Positions 8,301 through 10,543 of a stretch of 10,543 nt of DNA are shown here, piece by piece (the first letter of the stretch is position 1; the number at the start of each line of letters is the position of its first letter). Source of the stretch: Candidatus Neomarinimicrobiota bacterium (GTDB lineage: Bacteria; Fidelibacterota; UBA2242; B5-G15). A program made the position numbers and the translations under genes. The stretch covers positions 1 through 10,543 of the forward strand of contig JACDNV010000032.1 in the NCBI GenBank assembly GCA_017656425.1, written 5' to 3'. The notes below the pieces were generated by a model. That model had not been told where the DNA came from. It saw nothing but the letters and a program-made list of their open reading frames with translations, and ran no database searches.

Positions 8301-8673
8301 CTTTAAGAAGTTGTATAAAGAATTCTATCTGTTCGTAGGTTTCCTTGCGGTCGAGCTCCTCAGAGTTAAAGGCGATTTCAAGCGACCTGTAGAAGTCCTT
8401 TTTAAGCTTGTTTCCACTGTAAATTCTTTGTTTCCTGGCTGACTCGTAAATGCCGTACGCAGATTTATCAATATTAAGACCAACAAGTATTTTGAGATGT
8501 TCTTCTTTTAGAGCTTCGCTCTCGTAAAGAGTCTTTAGAGTTTCGTATAACTCCCTAATTCCAGAGAAGTAAAAAAACCCAACTAAAAATTTGAGCTCAT
8601 TGCTGTTGATAATAAGTGTTTGGAGGCGTTTTTTTAAAGACTTTTCCCCGCTGTTGGTGATGAACGTACCCAT
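5335..8673 (-). CDS. PLD-nuclease/SNF2-type superfamily 2 helicase fusion protein
   Basis: This 1112-residue protein is a probable DNA translocase with its own nuclease domain. Residues 1-200 form a phospholipase D-like domain with one HKD-type motif: H138-A-K140, then GSSNLTKAG (161-169) and E175. PLD nucleases such as BfiI use a pair of these motifs, so dimerisation is likely. The helicase core follows: Walker A in ADVVGLGKT (284-292), DEAH (363-366), TATPF (392-396), a long insertion (about 410-700), and the C-terminal lobe with VIFTEY (731-736), ATDKLSEGFNL (790-800) and QRVGRINRIG (820-829). The tail (about 880-1112) is charged and helical. Walker A reads DVVG where relatives often have DEVG; the catalytic Lys is intact. 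The ATG at 8673 follows a moderate AAAGGGA site. It is the first gene of a probable operon with the methyltransferase and may be the cleavage arm of the system. Confidence 0.9.
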   Translation of the reverse strand: MGTFITNSGEKSLKKRLQTLIINSNELKFLVGFFYFSGIRELYETLKTLYESEALKEEHLKILVGLNIDKSAYGIYESARKQRIYSGNKLKKDFYRSLEIAFNSEELDRKETYEQIEFFIQLLKEGKLVLRKTREPNHAKLYLFKMNESFKQIIPSLFITGSSNLTKAGLESQDEFNVEIMDFGFREAEKYFDRLWNRAIAFSKEDIDKIISILTKNSLIREIAPFTAYAYLLKTYLELHKGKDLGEELKRLMKAKGYIPYTYQLEAVSQALANCEAHGGTLIADVVGLGKTVIACLVAKALGKRGIVICPPHLIGDENRTSGWKKYLSDFKLYDWEVRSVGKLESTLEFVRESEDIEIIIVDEAHRFRNERTQSYHYLNEICRGKIVLLLTATPFNNRPSDLYALLKLFTVPRKSTIVLDENLEERFSRYEAEFRKLSYIRNYHNSLVEKRRNRAIRYYRDVFGESSINMSKVKGRTRGLAREIRAILEPVVIRRNRLDLRHYKEKIDLPEVKDPSEWFFELTEKQLEFYDEVIKSFSQLEDGGRFKGAIYFPIRYEKGVFDYLGDPEEPELNEEESFIYLYQKNLYDFMRRLLVKRFESSFGAFKESVERFIKIHRSALTFIKKTNKFILDRRLMDEIVSEDPEVINERLERYEKDLREEKLDPRYYKVYDIRKFKGEEQFKRDIKSDLKLFESLLNTIEKIGLVQNDPKAERLVEGIREFLKEDRKVVIFTEYFDTATHLKDILSREFEGMVLPAFGSLSKKTVKDIYKNFDAQYKHQEDSYKILLATDKLSEGFNLNRAGVVVNYDIPWNPVRVIQRVGRINRIGKKLYDEIFIVNFFPTEKGADIVKSREIAQTKMFMIHNVLGEDAKIFTPDEEPQPAELYRRLTTYTEEEEESFFTKLKREYEKIKERFPEIEEEIKDMPVRVKVAKRGEENELLVFVKKGKDLFVGYKNYSEKQPVSVGFEQAYEKIKTSYNEPRLPLSDNFWTNYHEVLRKESYFRRKSRGRDLSTQAYNILNGLLERDDKDITPYKSFISDLLEDVRSFGTLSDYVLSRITGWGKKNTQELKEELEALKNEIGENFLKKIGEYLKEINEEVIIAVENQASRG
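5338..5344 (-). promoter_or_regulatory. Ribosome binding site deciding the methyltransferase start
   Basis: AAGGGGA lies inside the last codons of the helicase gene, 7 bases before the ATG at 5330. The helicase stop TAG (5337-5335) falls between the site and the start. This geometry favours translational coupling, in which ribosomes finishing the helicase can start the methyltransferase. It also argues against the TTG start at 5366. Confidence 0.7.
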
Positions 8674-8809
8674 TTTGATCTGATCCCTTTCCCTAAGTTT
8701 AATCCTTTGTCGAGAGTGTTTATTTTTAAACTACTTAATGATTCTTCTGTAGGCAAAACTTCCTTAACCTATTCTCGCATAACTTTAAGATTTCTTTTTT
8801 TTCAACCCT

Positions 8810-8837
8810 ATCATAACTTATTGCTATATAATATCAA
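8810..8837 (-). promoter_or_regulatory. Candidate sigma70-type promoter for the helicase-methyltransferase operon
   Basis: On the minus strand, TTGATA (8837-8832) is followed after 16 bases by TATGAT (8815-8810); each differs from consensus at one position. A second, overlapping candidate uses TTGATT (8856-8851), a 17-base spacer and TATTAT (8833-8828). Either would give an untranslated leader of roughly 130-150 bases before the helicase ATG. The rest of 8674-8888 is AT-rich and shows no other gene or clear structure. The insertion sequence ends 33 bp upstream of the distal -35 box. Confidence 0.45.
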
Positions 8838-8888
8838 CCTGAAAACTAAAAATCAAGCTATTTTAGTGACGTTAGCAATGCAATAGAA

Positions 8889-8925
8889 TTCTGTTGAAAT
8901 TAGTAAGCATAGATAAAGGTACCCC
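8889..8925. repeat. IS terminal inverted repeat, transposase 3' end
   Basis: The outer arm TTCTGTTGAAATT is at 8889-8901 and the inner arm AAAGGTACCCC is at 8915-8925. Both are exact reverse complements of the arms at the other end. The transposase's apparent original stop codon (8900-8902) overlaps the outer arm. Confidence 0.85.
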
Positions 8926-8980
8926 TATTTAGTTCTACTTTTTGAGTTGGTTTTGCAAAAACTTCTCTATATACATTCAC

Positions 8981-8991
8981 TCCCTAAAGGA
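8981..8991. repeat. Short palindromic insert, type B, copy 1
   Basis: TCCCTAAAGGA forms a 3-4 bp stem with an A-rich loop and supplies the in-frame TAG (8986-8984) in the transposase relic. It is the most divergent member of the TCCC-(N)AAA-GGGA set shared with 9100-9111 and 9335-9345. Confidence 0.45.
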
Positions 8992-9045
8992 ATAGAAGCA
9001 TAATTTTATCCACCTGTTTTTCATCTATCCAAGCTGGATATCGCC

Positions 9046-9066
9046 TCTCAATAGAGATCCTTCGGA
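9046..9066. repeat. Short palindromic insert, type A, copy 1
   Basis: A 21-bp unit carries two adjacent mini-palindromes: TCTC-n-GAGA and TCC-TTC-GGA (9058-9066). It matches the units at 9213 and 9295 at nearly every position. In the transposase relic it sits in frame between REFL and RRYPAW-like sequence, as if 21 bp (7 codons) had been added. Confidence 0.7.
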
Positions 9067-9099
9067 TTAGAAATTCACGTAAATGTTTGAAAAACCCTT

Positions 9100-9111
9100 T
9101 CCCGAAAGGGA
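9100..9111. repeat. Short palindromic insert, type B, copy 2
   Basis: TCCCGAAAGGGA is a perfect 4-bp stem with a GAAA loop on the plus strand. An overlapping 6-bp stem pairs CCCTTT (9095-9100) with AAAGGG (9105-9110). It encodes the foreign-looking RVPFGK segment exactly where the catalytic Glu region of the transposase is expected. Confidence 0.6.
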
Positions 9112-9212
9112 CTCTACGAGCCGCCATATTAACGGTTCTTAATCTCTGTCTATACTCGAAAGGGAAATCATAGTAATGGAAGAGATTTTCTTCATGTAAA
9201 GCAAATGTTTTA

Positions 9213-9233
9213 TCTCAAAAAAGATCCTTCGGA
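9213..9233. repeat. Short palindromic insert, type A, copy 2
   Basis: This 21-bp unit has the same TCC-TTC-GGA core (9225-9233) and TCTCAA start as its two sister copies, with an A-run in the middle. Read on the minus strand it introduces the TGA stop (9217-9215). Removing 21 bp would rejoin VPSI to DKTFALHEENLF. Confidence 0.7.
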
Positions 9234-9294
9234 CTTATGGATGGTACCGTCTTTACCCATTTCTTCAAGAACTCAAAATATTTATCATAACACT

Positions 9295-9315
9295 TCTCAA
9301 GAGAGATCCTTCGGA
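9295..9315. repeat. Short palindromic insert, type A, copy 3
   Basis: This is the most regular type A copy: TCTC-AA-GAGA followed directly by the TCC-TTC-GGA core (9307-9315). Removing 21 bp would rejoin AYDLD to KCYDKYFEFLKKW in the same frame. Confidence 0.7.
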
Positions 9316-9334
9316 CATCCAGATCATAAGCATT

Positions 9335-9345
9335 TCCCAAAGGGA
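9335..9345. repeat. Short palindromic insert, type B, copy 3
   Basis: TCCC-AAA-GGGA lies beside the point where the transposase frame breaks (stop at 9351-9349). To restore the frame the added DNA must be 2 more than a multiple of 3, for example 17 or 20 bp. It shares its core with the copy at 9100-9111. Confidence 0.6.
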
Positions 9346-10232
9346 GTCTTAGACGAAAATTTCCCAAAACTGGTTATAGAAACAATCTTTAATCTTAGGT
9401 GGTAGATGAGAGACCTGTTTCATCAATGTCTGAGATAGATGCCAGAGGCAGTATTGAAAGTTAGAACCGGGATAAACAAATTTTCCTGCTTCTGGAAGGC
9501 CTCTAGCTCCATCTCCTACTATTATCTTTACTTTCTCCAGTCCTCGCTTCTTTAAGCGGCTTAGTAATACTCCATAACTATTAAATGATTCCTTCTCAGC
9601 TAATTCCCAATCCAATAGATGAATCTTACCCTCTCTATCAACACCAAGAGCTACCAGTATAACTCCCTTTTTCTTCTTTATCCTGATATGACCCCAGATA
9701 CCATCCAGAATCAGACCTTCAATGTCAGAAAAAAGCGGACTATTTCGTATCTTATCTATCTCCTCCTCAACAACCTTTATAAACCTGCAAAAAGTAGCAT
9801 AACTGACCACTTCCTTTAACCTTGATCTAAACCAAACTGTTATCTTACGAGTACTCATGTTTAGAGTATGAGCAAGAATAACATCGTTAATGAAATCAGT
9901 TGCGTAGTGAACATATTTGTCTATGAATAAGCGCACCTCCTTACCCCTCTCTCGCATCCTCGGTATCCTTACATTGGCTAAGATACCCAGGGGAGTTATA
10001 ATGTATTTCCTGATTGTATAACCCCATCTCTTTATCCTGGAAGACCTCTGATAGGGTCTATTACCTATGATTTTATCCCTCTGAACAATCAGTTCTTTTT
10101 CTAAAGATTCCTTCAGAATTTCAATTAATTTTGGTTTAACTATAGAAAATACTTGCATAATGAAATGACTTAATGTTAGATTTTCTTTTAGAAATTTAGG
10201 GTTCATGGGTACCTCCTTTCAATAGTTGATTG

Positions 10233-10271
10233 GGGGTACCTTTCTTATTTTTATTCAAAATTTCAACAGAA
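10233..10271. repeat. IS terminal inverted repeat, transposase 5' end
   Basis: The outer arm is at 10259-10271 and the inner arm GGGGTACCTTT is at 10233-10243; both are exact complements of the arms at 8889-8925. A further GGTACC lies between the inner arm and the transposase start, within the ribosome site region. Confidence 0.85.
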
Positions 10272-10293
10272 AATTTAACAGACCCATGCCCAC

Positions 10294-10333
10294 TGTCGTT
10301 GCGAGCGTAGTAAAACGAAGCGAAGCAATCTCA
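10294..10333 (+). repeat. Dispersed palindromic repeat (TTGCGAG...GCAATCT type), copy 1
   Basis: The unit begins TGTCGTTGCGAGCG and ends CGAAGCAATCTCA. GTTGC and GCAAT at the two ends can pair (one G-U), forming a hairpin. The same termini recur at 10483-10520 in the same orientation. Repeats with these ends are common between genes in many bacterial genomes. The type A inserts in the transposase relic share a CGAAG..ATCTC portion with this unit when read on the opposite strand. Confidence 0.65.
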
Positions 10334-10342
10334 TCTGATTGG

Positions 10343-10446
10343 GATGGCGAGATGGCTAAATAGCTAGGTGGCTAGATGGCGAGATGGCAAAATGGCTGGA
10401 TAGCTATCAAGCTATCAAGCTAACAGGCTAACAAGCTAACCAGCTA
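10343..10446. repeat. Degenerate short-period tandem repeat tract
   Basis: About 100 bp are built from drifting 8-10 bp units: first GATGGCGA/GATGGCTA-like units, then AGCTATCA twice, then AGCTAACA-like units. The unit sequence changes gradually along the tract. No open frame or conserved unit length suggests coding, and repeat length and spacing do not fit a CRISPR array. It lies between the two dispersed palindromic repeats. Confidence 0.6.
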
Positions 10447-10471
10447 AAGAAGTAACTTGGTGTAACTTCTT
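10447..10471. repeat. Inverted repeat / possible hairpin
   Basis: AAGAAGT (10447-10453) pairs with ACTTCTT (10465-10471) across an 11-base loop. The loop region also carries a direct repeat of GTAACTT (10452-10458 and 10462-10468). No T-run follows, so I do not call it a terminator. Confidence 0.4.
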
Positions 10472-10482
10472 CGGTGGCCCCC

Positions 10483-10520
10483 TGTCATTGCGAGCGAGCG
10501 TAAGCGAGCGTGGCAATCTA
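10483..10520 (+). repeat. Dispersed palindromic repeat (TTGCGAG...GCAATCT type), copy 2
   Basis: The unit begins TGTCATTGCGAGCGAGCG and ends GTGGCAATCTA. ATTGC and GCAAT at its ends are perfect complements, and the middle holds GAGCG direct repeats. It has the same orientation as the copy at 10294-10333. The remaining 23 bases to the window edge show no feature. Confidence 0.65.
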
Positions 10521-10543
10521 TTATGCTTAAGCTGTGATGGTAG

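Larger units (their letters stand above)
8900..10206 (-). pseudogene. IS256-family transposase, disrupted in its C-terminal third
   Basis: The ATG at 10206 follows a strong AAAGGAGGT site. The first 285 codons are intact and read as an IS256-type DDE transposase: LDG with D168, LVALGV (184-189), GDGARGL with D232, then QYCLWH (251-256). That frame stops at 9351-9349. Family-like sequence resumes in another frame (KCYDKYFEFLKKW; HYYDFPFEYRQRLRTVNM; FFKHLREFL; DEKQVDKIMLLFL; VNVYREVFAKPTQ) and would end at TAA 8902-8900. In that frame a TGA (9217-9215) and a TAG (8986-8984) interrupt it. Each lesion falls in or beside a short palindromic insert. The catalytic Glu expected after RTVN is not seen: the sequence reads MAARRVPFGKGFF where relatives would be expected to have an ER-type motif. 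The protein is very unlikely to be active. IS256 transposases are normally one frame, so programmed frameshifting is unlikely. Confidence 0.85.
8889..10271 (-). mobile_element. IS256-type insertion sequence, probably inactive
   Basis: A 1383-bp element, within the usual IS256-family size range, is bounded by inverted repeats. The outer 13-bp arms (TTCTGTTGAAATT) are perfect, and perfect 11-bp inner arms (AAAGGTACCCC) lie 13 and 15 bases inside them. It holds a single transposase gene on the minus strand. The 8 bases outside each end (CAATAGAA and ATTTAACA) do not match, so no target duplication is visible. This suggests an old insertion, a rearrangement, or slightly misplaced ends. The element lies just upstream of the operon promoter and is transcribed in the same direction, so read-through is possible. 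Confidence 0.85.

Noticed and set aside
248-8673. Complete DISARM or BREX locus
   Set aside because: Helicase, PLD and adenine methyltransferase functions are present, but no DrmA/DrmB-like protein and no PglZ, BrxC or BrxL is encoded in the window.
8889-9351. Programmed frameshift or stop readthrough making a full transposase
   Set aside because: IS256 transposases are normally a single frame. Here the lesions coincide with inserted palindromes and the expected catalytic Glu region is disrupted, so decay is the simpler reading.
9205-9405. Plus-strand frame of 66 codons in the IS relic
   Set aside because: It arises from the antisense of the transposase relic and the micro-palindromes; no independent support.
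8881-10279. Target site duplication flanking the IS
   Set aside because: The 8 bp beyond each inverted repeat differ (CAATAGAA and ATTTAACA), and shifting the ends by a few bases does not produce a match.
10343-10446. CRISPR-like array
   Set aside because: Units are 8-10 bp, contiguous and drifting, with no 20-40 bp repeats, no unique spacers and no cas genes.

Overview
The window is AT-rich bacterial DNA. Shine-Dalgarno-led genes and Lys/Glu-rich proteins suggest a possibly thermophilic host, and interspersed 'TTGCGAG...GCAATCT' palindromic repeats are present. The sequence alone does not fix the taxon. All recognisable genes lie on the minus strand, so the window reads right to left.

Layout in transcription order. 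(1) 10272-10543 is non-coding: two dispersed palindromic repeats flank a short, degenerate tandem-repeat tract. (2) 8889-10271 is an IS256-type insertion sequence with 13-bp outer and 11-bp inner terminal inverted repeats. Its transposase has an intact first two thirds and a broken last third. The broken part holds six tiny palindromic inserts in two sequence families, one frameshift and two in-frame stops. (3) 8674-8888 is a leader with good sigma70-like promoter candidates. (4) 8673-5335 encodes a PLD-nuclease/SNF2-type helicase fusion. (5) 5330-1902 encodes a large Eco57I-class N6-adenine DNA methyltransferase, 4 bp downstream and probably translationally coupled. (6) 1863-895 encodes a ComEC/Rec2-like metallo-beta-lactamase-fold hydrolase without membrane segments. 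(7) 886-248 encodes a predicted four-helix membrane protein of unknown function that abuts or overlaps gene 6. (8) 1-130 holds the visible part of another reading frame, possibly a DUF2851-like fragment, next to a GC-rich palindrome at 160-188.

How the genes may work together (inference): the helicase-nuclease and methyltransferase look like a two-protein restriction-modification-like phage defence module. The methyltransferase would mark self DNA through its C-terminal target-recognition region. The PLD-helicase would translocate on and cut unmarked DNA. The pair resembles the helicase plus adenine methyltransferase of class 1 DISARM, with a PLD domain fused to the helicase, but no drmA or drmB is present in the window. 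The MBL hydrolase and the four-TM protein form a second pair that may be co-transcribed with the first. A soluble metal-dependent hydrolase paired with a small membrane protein would suit an effector or back-up module, but nothing in the sequence proves this. The four-gene combination is the best candidate here for an under-described system.
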